A stretch of 35,408 nucleotides of DNA, taken from assembly GCA_047630355.1 (NCBI GenBank), contig JBLHXN010000025.1, forward strand, positions 1 through 35,408, written 5' to 3'. Positions 1 through 6,783 of this stretch are shown here, piece after piece. The stretch's first letter is position 1, and each line of letters begins with the position of its first letter. The notes beneath the pieces are model-generated. The model had not been told where the DNA came from. It was given only the letters and a program-made list of their open reading frames with translations, and searched no databases. The translations under genes and the position numbers were made by a program. Source of the stretch: JANQUM01 sp047630355 (lineage in GTDB: Bacteria; Bacteroidota; Bacteroidia; Cytophagales; Spirosomataceae).

Positions 1-201
1 ATTATTAGATTCTGCAATTACAAAGTACTGATTTTCAATACGTTGGAGCCATTTCTCATAATTATCCCGACCTTTTCTGACCCAAGCCCTTTTCTGTTCA
101 TCACTGTAAACTTGTGCGTCAATATTTATTACGGCGGAGTTGAAACAGCTAAGTAAATATTCCACATCTTCTGTTATAGCTTTCCGTACGGTGAATTTCA
201 T
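1..201 (-). CDS. GNAT family N-acetyltransferase, N-terminal part (cut by window edge)
   Basis: The frame stays open on the minus strand from an ATG at 201 to base 1, giving 67 residues and no stop, so the gene continues beyond the left edge. The protein starts MKFTVRKAITEDVEYL and later reads VYSDEQKRAW. This matches the first strand and helix of GNAT acetyltransferases and the 'YSPEQ..AW' segment of the YafP-like subgroup. Such enzymes transfer acetyl from acetyl-CoA to an amine; the substrate cannot be told and the acetyl-CoA-binding part lies outside the window. A second in-frame ATG at 219 would add six residues. The gene is divergent from the DUF4254 gene with about 60 bases between them. 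Family assignment is fairly safe; function is open. Confidence 0.72.
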   Translation of the reverse strand, partial: MKFTVRKAITEDVEYLLSCFNSAVINIDAQVYSDEQKRAWVRKGRDNYEKWLQRIENQYFVIAESNN

Positions 202-234
202 GGAGTTAAGTTTATTCATCAAAGGCTTGATGTG

Positions 235-242
235 TATATTTG
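235..242 (+). promoter_or_regulatory. Candidate -7 promoter box for the DUF4254 gene
   Basis: TATATTTG is an exact match to the Bacteroidota -7 consensus TAnnTTTG. It sits about 20 bases before the ATG at 262. No clear TTG is seen 19-21 bases upstream, so only half of the consensus is present. If real, transcription would start near 248, which favours the ATG at 262 over the GTG at 232. Confidence 0.35.
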
Positions 243-261
243 CGAAAAAAAAGAAATACTT

Positions 262-864
262 ATGCTGTTTAGTAAAAATGCACTCATCGTTTTTCAACGA
301 AGTATTGATCACTATCACGTTCATGATGACGTAAATCAAGCTATCAATAATCCTTACGAAAAGGAAAGTATTGAAGCGGTATTGTACGAGAAAAACTGGA
401 TTGATACCGTACAATGGCACTTTGAAGACATCATTCGGGATACTAATATTGAACCGGTGGCGGCACTAAATTTAAAGCGTAAAATTGACAAATCTAATCA
501 GGAACGAACTGATTTAGTAGAAAAAATTGACGATTATTTTCTGTCAAAATACACGGATATTTTAGCAAATGAGGGAGCTACGCTTAATACAGAAAGTCCC
601 GCCTGGGCAATTGACCGCTTGTCAATTTTGGCGTTAAAAATTTACCACATGGAGGAAGAAACCAAACGGGGAAATGCTTCTGCTGACCATAAAATTCGTT
701 GCCAAAAGAAACTCGACGTTCTTTTAGAACAACGTGAAGATTTGTCAAAAGCTATTAATCAACTTCTTGCCGATATTTCTGAAGGAAGGAAATATATGAA
801 GGCTTACCGTCAAATGAAAATGTATAACGATGAATCTCTAAACCCGGTTCTGTATAAGAAGTGA
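262..864 (+). CDS. DUF4254 domain-containing protein
   Basis: A 200-residue soluble protein of the DUF4254 family, which is common in Bacteroidota and has no known role. The recognisable parts are an N-terminal 'FQRSIDHYHVHDDVN' segment, 'KRKIDKSNQERTDLVEKID' near residue 75, a helical middle with 'ESPAWAIDRLSILALKIYHMEEET', and a charged helical C-terminus ending 'RKYMKAYRQMKMYND'. It looks all-helical, with no signal peptide or membrane segment. In other Bacteroidota such genes often lie near glycosyltransferases, but that is not visible here. I chose the ATG at 262; a GTG at 232 would add ten residues but overlaps the candidate promoter box. A strong hairpin terminator follows 25 bases after the stop. 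Confidence 0.8.
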   Translation: MLFSKNALIVFQRSIDHYHVHDDVNQAINNPYEKESIEAVLYEKNWIDTVQWHFEDIIRDTNIEPVAALNLKRKIDKSNQERTDLVEKIDDYFLSKYTDILANEGATLNTESPAWAIDRLSILALKIYHMEEETKRGNASADHKIRCQKKLDVLLEQREDLSKAINQLLADISEGRKYMKAYRQMKMYNDESLNPVLYKK

Positions 865-888
865 ATTTTAGCATTCGACTTTGGGAAT

Positions 889-925
889 AAAAAAGGCTTT
901 GGAAGTTACTCCAAAGCCTTTTTTA
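889..925. terminator. Bidirectional intrinsic terminator
   Basis: A perfect inverted repeat (stem AAAAAAGGCTTTGGA and its complement, six-base loop) is flanked by A and T runs on both sides. It ends the DUF4254 gene on the + strand and the GMC dehydrogenase gene on the - strand, which converge here. Confidence 0.9.
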
Positions 926-938
926 TGAAAATTATCTA

Positions 939-2654
939 CTATAAATTCATTTTCTTCATCTCTCTCACCGCAAAATCTGCCGCACGGGCGGTCATTGCCA
1001 TGTAAGTAAGTGATGGATTCACGCACGAAGAAGAAGTCATAAAAGCACCGTCAGTAACGAAAACGTTTTCTGCTCCCCACACCTGATTATTCTTATTCAG
1101 GCATGAAGTTTTCGGGTCAAGCCCCATTCTCGCCGTTCCCATTTCGTGAATACCGATTCCGGGAGCCTTCTCCTTGTCGTGATAAGTGCTTACGTTTTTC
1201 ACGCCAGCAGCTTCGAGCATATTAGCGGCTTCGTTCACCATCGTTTCCCGCATTTTCCATTCGTTATCACGGTATTCAGCGTCGAAAGAAATGATGGGTA
1301 AACCCCATTTATCTTTGTTGGTGGTCAGCTCCATGCGGTTTCTTTCGTCAGGAAGCGTTTCACCGAACCCCTGCATTCCGAAATACCACGGGCCGGGTTT
1401 TGTCATGGCAGTTTTGAAGTCTGCTCCGAAGGTGTCTTCTCCGTTTGTTCCGTCACCGTTGCTTCTTCCGGCACTGCCCTGATAACCAAATCCACGAACG
1501 AAATCACGCTTATCTTTACCCCAATTGGTAAATCGTGGAACGTAAATACCATTTGGACGGCGACCAACGTAGTATTGATCATCGAAACCTTCCCAACTAC
1601 CGCTTGCTCCGGCAGCTAAGTGGTGATCCATTATATTACGACCCAACTGGTCAGAAGCGTTTCCCAAACCGTTTGGGTGCGTCTTAGATTTTGACTGCAT
1701 CATAATCCAAGCTGAATTGATAGCGGACGCATTTAAGAAAATTATTTTCGAGAAATATTCTACTTCTTCTTTCGTATTTTGATCAATTGCCCGAACGCCA
1801 ACAGCTTTCTTTAGCTCGTCATCAAAAATTACCTGATGAACAATCTTATCGTTAATTAAGGTAAGGTTTCCGGTGTTCACTGCCGCGGGGAGTGTAGCCG
1901 ATTGCGTACTAAAATACGCACCGTACGGACAACCTCGCATGCAACGGTTACGGAATTGGCAACTTGCCCGACCAAGAGCAGTTTGTTCTTCGGTAGGAGC
2001 AGTCAAGTGAGCTACGCGACCGATAGTCATGTGCCGACCCGGAAAATTACTTTCAATACCTTTTTTTACTTCAAGTTCTACGCAGTTCATTTCCATTGGT
2101 GGCTGAAATACGCCGTCCGGCAATACGTCTAAGCCATCTTTTGAACCAGAGATTCCGGCAAAACGCTCTACGTAATCGTACCATGGAGCTACATCTTCGT
2201 AACGAACTGGCCAGTCAACACCAATGCCTTCTTCGGCGTTTGCGGTGAAATCCCGCTTGTTCCAACGGTAACTTTGTCGTCCCCACATTAGTGAGCGTCC
2301 GCCGGTGTGGTAACCACGAATCCAGTCAAACCGCTTTTTTTCTTCGTAAGGATTCTCAGAGTCCTTCTCAAACATGTGGCGATGTTCTTCGTTTGCGGCA
2401 TACCCCGTACGAACAACCGCCCAATAATCCTCTTTTACCTTTTGATCTACACGTCCGTGATGCGGAAACTCCCACGGTCCGGATTGTGCTGTTGTGTAGT
2501 CTTCAACGTGTTTAACGTCGCGGCCACGCTCAAGTATCAAAACTTTTAGCCCTTTCTCGGTCAATTCTTTAGCGGCCCAGCCACCCGAAATTCCCGAACC
2601 AACCACGATTGCATCGTACGTGTTTGCCTCGGTTCCTTTTCCTTGTATGTACAT
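939..2654 (-). CDS. GMC family oxidoreductase (FAD dehydrogenase, gluconate/sugar dehydrogenase large-subunit type)
   Basis: A 571-residue flavoprotein. The FAD-binding dinucleotide fold is at the start (VVGSGISGGWAAKEL, then 'LILERG'), and the C-terminal GMC signature carries the likely catalytic pair His503 (HEMGTARMG) and Asn546 (CVNPSLTYMA). Residues 232, 238 and 242 form Cys-x5-Cys-x3-Cys followed by PYGA. In FAD-glucose dehydrogenase alpha subunits this arrangement holds a [3Fe-4S] cluster that passes electrons outward, so a cluster is inferred here. There is no signal peptide of its own. The gene lies 50 bases downstream of a Tat-signal small subunit on the same strand, and the pair is expected to be exported together to the periplasm. 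The substrate (sugar, polyol or sugar acid) cannot be read from sequence. A close paralogue is at 6784-8502. Confidence 0.9.
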   Translation of the reverse strand: MYIQGKGTEANTYDAIVVGSGISGGWAAKELTEKGLKVLILERGRDVKHVEDYTTAQSGPWEFPHHGRVDQKVKEDYWAVVRTGYAANEEHRHMFEKDSENPYEEKKRFDWIRGYHTGGRSLMWGRQSYRWNKRDFTANAEEGIGVDWPVRYEDVAPWYDYVERFAGISGSKDGLDVLPDGVFQPPMEMNCVELEVKKGIESNFPGRHMTIGRVAHLTAPTEEQTALGRASCQFRNRCMRGCPYGAYFSTQSATLPAAVNTGNLTLINDKIVHQVIFDDELKKAVGVRAIDQNTKEEVEYFSKIIFLNASAINSAWIMMQSKSKTHPNGLGNASDQLGRNIMDHHLAAGASGSWEGFDDQYYVGRRPNGIYVPRFTNWGKDKRDFVRGFGYQGSAGRSNGDGTNGEDTFGADFKTAMTKPGPWYFGMQGFGETLPDERNRMELTTNKDKWGLPIISFDAEYRDNEWKMRETMVNEAANMLEAAGVKNVSTYHDKEKAPGIGIHEMGTARMGLDPKTSCLNKNNQVWGAENVFVTDGAFMTSSSCVNPSLTYMAMTARAADFAVREMKKMNL

Positions 2655-2704
2655 TTAATATGATGTTTTTTTTAGATTGAATATTCTTAATAAGAAGCTA
2701 TTTA

Positions 2705-3349
2705 TTACAACGCCCAGGCTTTCTGACCCGGCTCCAACGTAACGCAACCTTCGTACCGACCCGGAATGGGTAAATAGGCGAGAGCTTCTTTACAACCCGG
2801 CTCTGAAGTGAAATAGCCAAAGAGCGTAAGTTCTTTCATAATATTAAAGAAAGGAGTTGGCACTTCTTCTTCCGTACTTTTATCAACTGACTTTTCGAGT
2901 CCAGTTTCTGAATCTCTTATTTTTGCCTCGGCTTTGCCTTTTTGAAGTTCGAGCTCATCTTTAGCTCCCGTCTCCATTGATTTAAGAATGCTTATTTTTT
3001 GCTCTTCTGACAGTGAAGCAAAATCTCCACCCGCTTCTTTTGCTTTTGCCGATATGGCATCAAGTCCGGCTACGAAATGCTTCTGTTGAAATTCTTTGTA
3101 GCAATCGCCAATCATGGTTTCGATGAAAGAACCAACGCCCGCTTCTTTAGCTCCGGGAGTATCTGTTTTTGGAATAATTACCTCGGCTATTTCAGCAACG
3201 AGTTTTTGGTAATCGGGAGAAAATGAAAACGAGGTGGCAGATTCGGTACCCGGTGTGGAGCAGCCTTGCATCATTGCAACCATTGTGGGAGCAGATATCA
3301 CTCCACCCATCATTATCGCAACCCGTTGTAACGCATTTCTTCTATTCAT
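2705..3349 (-). CDS. Gluconate 2-dehydrogenase subunit 3 family protein (Tat-exported small subunit)
   Basis: A 214-residue small partner of GMC dehydrogenases. It begins MNRRNALQRVA with a twin-arginine pair, then a hydrophobic stretch and MMQGC, which could also serve as a lipobox with Cys30. Thus it is probably exported by Tat and possibly lipid-anchored. The mature part has the family's 'LVAEIAEVIIPKTDTPGAKEAGV' segment near residue 50 and a C-terminal 'LFGYFTSEPGCKEALAYLPIPGRYEGCV' segment. In this family the small subunit carries the export signal and brings the flavin subunit along as a folded complex. It is the first gene of a two-gene unit with the GMC gene. A charged insert near residues 125-165 looks variable. 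The family assignment is strong; lipid attachment is an inference. Confidence 0.87.
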   Translation of the reverse strand: MNRRNALQRVAIMMGGVISAPTMVAMMQGCSTPGTESATSFSFSPDYQKLVAEIAEVIIPKTDTPGAKEAGVGSFIETMIGDCYKEFQQKHFVAGLDAISAKAKEAGGDFASLSEEQKISILKSMETGAKDELELQKGKAEAKIRDSETGLEKSVDKSTEEEVPTPFFNIMKELTLFGYFTSEPGCKEALAYLPIPGRYEGCVTLEPGQKAWAL

Positions 3350-3545
3350 GAATTATAAATTAATAAATTTTTGGATATTTTACAGATTAGATGTCAATTT
3401 ACGGGCAATCCGTATTCCATGCAAATAAAACATTAGAAAGTCCTTTTGGTTCGAGATGATTACCCTTTTTTTGTAGATGAAGTTATTTTAGAGAAAAGGC
3501 GAATGGAATTTAATAACGGAATAACTCACTAACACAACAACAATT

Positions 3546-4286
3546 ATGAATTGGACTTTAGAAGGTAAAACAGCACTCGTAACCGGAGGCTCGAAAGGCA
3601 TTGGAAAAGCGGTGGTGAAAGAATTTCTTGATTTAGGAGCAACTGTTATCGCCGTGGGGCGTTCGGTAGAAATTTTGCAGGAACTCGAAGAAGAGTTTGC
3701 TAATGAGAAACTCACTACGTTAGCCGCCGACGTAAGCACTTCGGTGGGGGTTGAAATAGTGGTTTCGGCAATTACTGAACTGGATATTTTGGTGAATAAC
3801 GTGGGAATGAATATCCGTAAAAAATACGTGGATTACCAGGACGACGAGTTTACGAAAATTATGAATACGAATCTGTTTTCTTACTATGAGCTCACCAAAA
3901 GTCTTTATCCGTTGCTCAAAACCTCAAAAGGAAATGTAGTTTCTATCGCTTCGGTTGCGGGAATGAATCACCTAAAATCTGGTGTAATTTACGGAATGAC
4001 GAAAGCAGCGATGATTCAATTCACGAAAAATGTTGCCGTAGAATGGGCGGCTGACGGCATTCGGGTGAATGCTGTTTCGCCGTGGTACATTTTTACGCCG
4101 TTGACGGCGGGTGTATTAGGAAACGAAGAATTTCTAAATGAAGTCATTAGCCGAACACCAATGAAACGAGTGGGTGAACCTGAAGAAGTGGCGGCGGCAG
4201 TTGCCTTTTTAGCGATGGATAAAGCATCCTACATCACCGGGCAAAATATCGCAGTTGACGGAGGTTTTATTGTGAATTCGTTTTAG
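3546..4286 (+). CDS. SDR family oxidoreductase (tropinone-reductase-like)
   Basis: A classical short-chain dehydrogenase/reductase of 246 residues with all the hallmarks: the cofactor-binding TGGSKGIG at 13-20, NNVG in the middle, catalytic Ser136, Tyr149 and Lys153 (YGMTK), the 'IRVNAVSPW' strand, and a C-terminal 'ITGQNIAVDGGF'. It is soluble, tetrameric in typical relatives, and uses NAD(P)H on a carbonyl or alcohol. The overall pattern (LEGKTALVTGGSKGIG, NVGMNIRK) is closest to tropinone-reductase-like and gluconate 5-dehydrogenase-like SDRs; the substrate is unknown. It is transcribed alone, and divergent from the dehydrogenase pair. Its TAG stop overlaps the stop of a decayed Uma2 gene on the other strand. 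Confidence 0.88.
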   Translation: MNWTLEGKTALVTGGSKGIGKAVVKEFLDLGATVIAVGRSVEILQELEEEFANEKLTTLAADVSTSVGVEIVVSAITELDILVNNVGMNIRKKYVDYQDDEFTKIMNTNLFSYYELTKSLYPLLKTSKGNVVSIASVAGMNHLKSGVIYGMTKAAMIQFTKNVAVEWAADGIRVNAVSPWYIFTPLTAGVLGNEEFLNEVISRTPMKRVGEPEEVAAAVAFLAMDKASYITGQNIAVDGGFIVNSF

Positions 4287-4900
4287 GATTCTTGAAAGTC
4301 GTTTTCGAGCATGAGTTTCCAAATGTTTACATCAACGCCGTCGAGGATTTCAAACGGAATATCTCAACTGTTGAAAAGACCACCGTTTGATATTATCCGC
4401 GATCAAAACACGCTGCGAAGAAGTAAATACCTAAATCACTTTCTCCACGCCAAATTCGAGGAGTTTTTCGGTTTTCTTTTTTAGGTAATCGTCTTCTGAT
4501 TGGAAACTGTTGGGAATGTCCATTTTAATATCAACCTCAATCACAGTTTTGGGTGGCGAATCGGCGTATTTTAAAGAAGAAAAATCTAACGTTGATTCAG
4601 GTTTTCCGTAAATCGCAATATCGGCAGATAGGTTGCTTTTTGTGCTCAAATGTAATCCAACCTCGTTAGTTCTAATCAAATTTTGTTCGCTGGAAGTTTG
4701 GCAAATAGGTACCGTAATATGGTTGAAATGACGAACCATTGCGACGTACTTGTTCCCATATTTAATTCTTCAACAGTTTTTAAACCCAATACTACATTTT
4801 TATAACCCTTACGATAAATCGGAATTCCTTCGAATTCCTCGTAAATGAAAGCTTTTGGTATCTTCTTTACCTGATTTTCTATCGCAATTTCTTTTTTCAA
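4283..4900 (-). pseudogene. Decayed Uma2 family endonuclease (DUF820)
   Basis: Read piecewise, the minus strand encodes a full-length Uma2-type protein of about 205 residues: MKKEIAIENQ..., 'YEEFEGIPIYRKGYKNV', 'NEVGLHLSTKSNLSADIAIYG', 'PPKTVIEVDIK', 'LLEFGVEKVI', then 'VFTSSQRVLIADN' and 'DIPFEILDGVDVNIWKLMLEN'. Three lesions break it. There is a frameshift at 4681-4684, repaired by adding one A to a run of four, which gives LPANKNLIRTNEVG. An in-frame TAG at 4431-4433 stands where homologues have Trp. A second frameshift lies at about 4361-4373. The two pieces with open frames are 4684-4900 and 4431-4683. Uma2 proteins have a PD-(D/E)XK nuclease fold and are abundant accessory genes. Several independent lesions argue for a dead gene, not a sequencing slip. 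The stop overlaps the SDR stop. Confidence 0.82.
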
Positions 4901-5006
4901 ATCTACCGATTTTTTTCGAATTGATTATATCTTAGTGTTATCGGTTATTACAACCGACAAGCGTAGATTTTAATACAAACGTATCAATAGTAAAAGCTAT
5001 TACACT

Positions 5007-5752
5007 ATGAGAGATAAGTTAAAGGATGAAAAGCATTTCAATAAATGGATTAGTGAATTTTATCAAAGTTTAGATCAAGTTACTAATTGAATTTTGACAG
5101 GAAAAACCGTACCTGATAAAGTTAATTTCATGAAACGAATAGCTTGTGGTGATACCTTAAATATAATAAGTTGTAAATACTCCTCTGGTAAAGCAGTTAC
5201 AATAATCTATAGTGATTTAACAGAAGCCATAAATCTAACTTATGAAAGCTGGGATGGCTTTTGGGATATAAAATCTGGAAACCCATCTGGTTCAATAGTT
5301 TTAAACCAATACGGGTTAGATGCTTACGATCAGATGCTTTGGATGTTATCCTTAGCTTATTTGCTTGATATTGATGGAGCCGATTTTAGAAAGTTAGTAG
5401 AAGTAACAGACCGAGATCGCGTAAAAGATTATTTGTTTGAGTTTATTATTTCTGCCAAAACAAAAAATAGACCACCAATAGCAGAAGAAAGTTATCAGCA
5501 GTTTTTTGGTGTTCCCAACGCTTGTGAGAAGCTACGCCAAGCCATTGGTGAGTCAGAAAAAATAAAAGCAGAAAAACTGGTAAAAGAATTTATTACCAAA
5601 GAATGGTACAAAACCACAAAAGCAAACACGACACTTATTTTGGTTATTGGAGTTTTGAAACGGCGGCAGTTGTAAAGATAAAGGGGCTTGATGACAGTGC
5701 CTTCCAAGACTGCCAATACTATCCGAAAGACTTAATCAAAATCCTCAACTAA
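5007..5752 (+). pseudogene. Decayed DUF1910/DUF1911 protein (PoNi-like immunity protein)
   Basis: Starting at the ATG at 5007 the frame reads MRDKLKDEKHFNKWISEFY, meets an in-frame TGA at 5088-5090 (a Trp is likely there: QVTN-stop-ILTG), and continues open. Near 5623-5625 the frame is lost. Adding one A to the run gives TKAKHDTYFGYWSFETAAV, and the product then runs on to 'LDDSAFQDCQYYPKDLIKILN' and a TAA at 5750-5752. With that base restored the gene is 248 codons, a normal length for the family. The C-terminal 'YFGYWSFE..AVVKI.GLDDS' and 'YYPKDL' match DUF1911. Such proteins act as immunity partners of PoNe DNase toxins or related polymorphic toxins. No toxin gene is visible next to it. 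It ends 11 bases from the convergent heptosyltransferase gene. Confidence 0.8.
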
Positions 5753-5763
5753 ATAAAAAAGAT

Positions 5764-6780
5764 TTATAACTTCAACAACTCTTCCACCTTCTCCAAAACC
5801 ATCTCCGGCGTAATACTTTCTATTGCACTTTCGTAGCCTTGGGGCATATTATTTCCGTAAATAGAAGTCGGGATATTGGGGTACTTTTGAAGTTCGGGGA
5901 GAAGCCAGTTTATTTCAGAACTTCCGTAAGGGGCAAAACCAGCGTAAGGATGGGTGAGTCCCCAAATGGTTAGAACCGTAACACCAAAATTTGCCGCCAA
6001 ATGCCCGTTTCCGCTGTCCATAGAAATTATCAAATCTAAGGTCGGAATTAGTTTGAGTTCTTCGGCAAAAGATTGCTTTCCAACAGTAGAAGTTACGCTC
6101 TTGTACTGAGCCGCCCAACCATCCAAAACAATTTTCTCTTTCTCGCCACCGCCAAACAAAAATACCTCGTATTTTACTAAAAGCATTTCTACAACCTTTT
6201 CCATTAACTCCAACGGATACTCTTTGGCGGCGTGTTGAGCAAACGGTGCGATACCAATTCGCGTTTGCGGATTTGTTGGTTTATCTCTCTTTTCAATCGG
6301 TTCTAAAATCAAGTCAAAACCCAATTCGCGAAAGACATCGGTGTAGCGTTCGGGCGTAGTTTTGAGTTGTTTGAAAACCTTGCTTTCGGTTCGTGTTAAT
6401 GCCTTCTTCTCGGCTCTTCCTTTATCTATCTGAGCACCTTGCTTTCCCGATAGTCGGAATAAAGAACGAAGCAAATGTGACCGCAGCACGCTGTGCAAAT
6501 CTGCAACTGCGTCGAATTTATATTTTCTCAACCCGAAGAACAAACTAAAAATACCTAACAAACCTTTGTGCTTGCTATTCAAGTCAACGGCTATGAAGTT
6601 TACGTTTGGTAAATCATTAAATATCGGTTCAAAAAACGGACGGGAAAGTACGGTTAATTTTACACCAGGGTATTGATTCTCCAATGATTTCAATACCGGA
6701 ATGGTCATCGCCACATCGCCCATTGCGGAGAGACGGATTACTAAAATATTTTTGGGTAACGGGTTATTCGGAGTTTCCAA
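5764..6780 (-). CDS. Glycosyltransferase family 9 protein (heptosyltransferase-like)
   Basis: A 338-residue GT-B enzyme. The N-terminal half opens with KNILVIRLSAMGDVAMTIPVLKSL, the typical GT9 acceptor-side motif with its catalytic Asp, and the C-terminal half has 'IGIAPFAQHAAKEYPLELMEKV', 'FLFGGGEKE' and 'DLIISMDSGNGHLAANFGVTVLTIWGLTHP', which binds the nucleotide sugar. GT9 enzymes add ADP-heptose or similar sugars to the LPS inner core on the cytoplasmic face of the inner membrane. The gene begins 3 bases after the stop of the upstream GMC gene, so the two must share a transcript, an odd pairing of LPS synthesis with a redox enzyme. Downstream it runs into the decayed immunity gene. The exact sugar and acceptor are unknown. 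Confidence 0.88.
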   Translation of the reverse strand: METPNNPLPKNILVIRLSAMGDVAMTIPVLKSLENQYPGVKLTVLSRPFFEPIFNDLPNVNFIAVDLNSKHKGLLGIFSLFFGLRKYKFDAVADLHSVLRSHLLRSLFRLSGKQGAQIDKGRAEKKALTRTESKVFKQLKTTPERYTDVFRELGFDLILEPIEKRDKPTNPQTRIGIAPFAQHAAKEYPLELMEKVVEMLLVKYEVFLFGGGEKEKIVLDGWAAQYKSVTSTVGKQSFAEELKLIPTLDLIISMDSGNGHLAANFGVTVLTIWGLTHPYAGFAPYGSSEINWLLPELQKYPNIPTSIYGNNMPQGYESAIESITPEMVLEKVEELLKL

Positions 6781-6783
6781 GTC

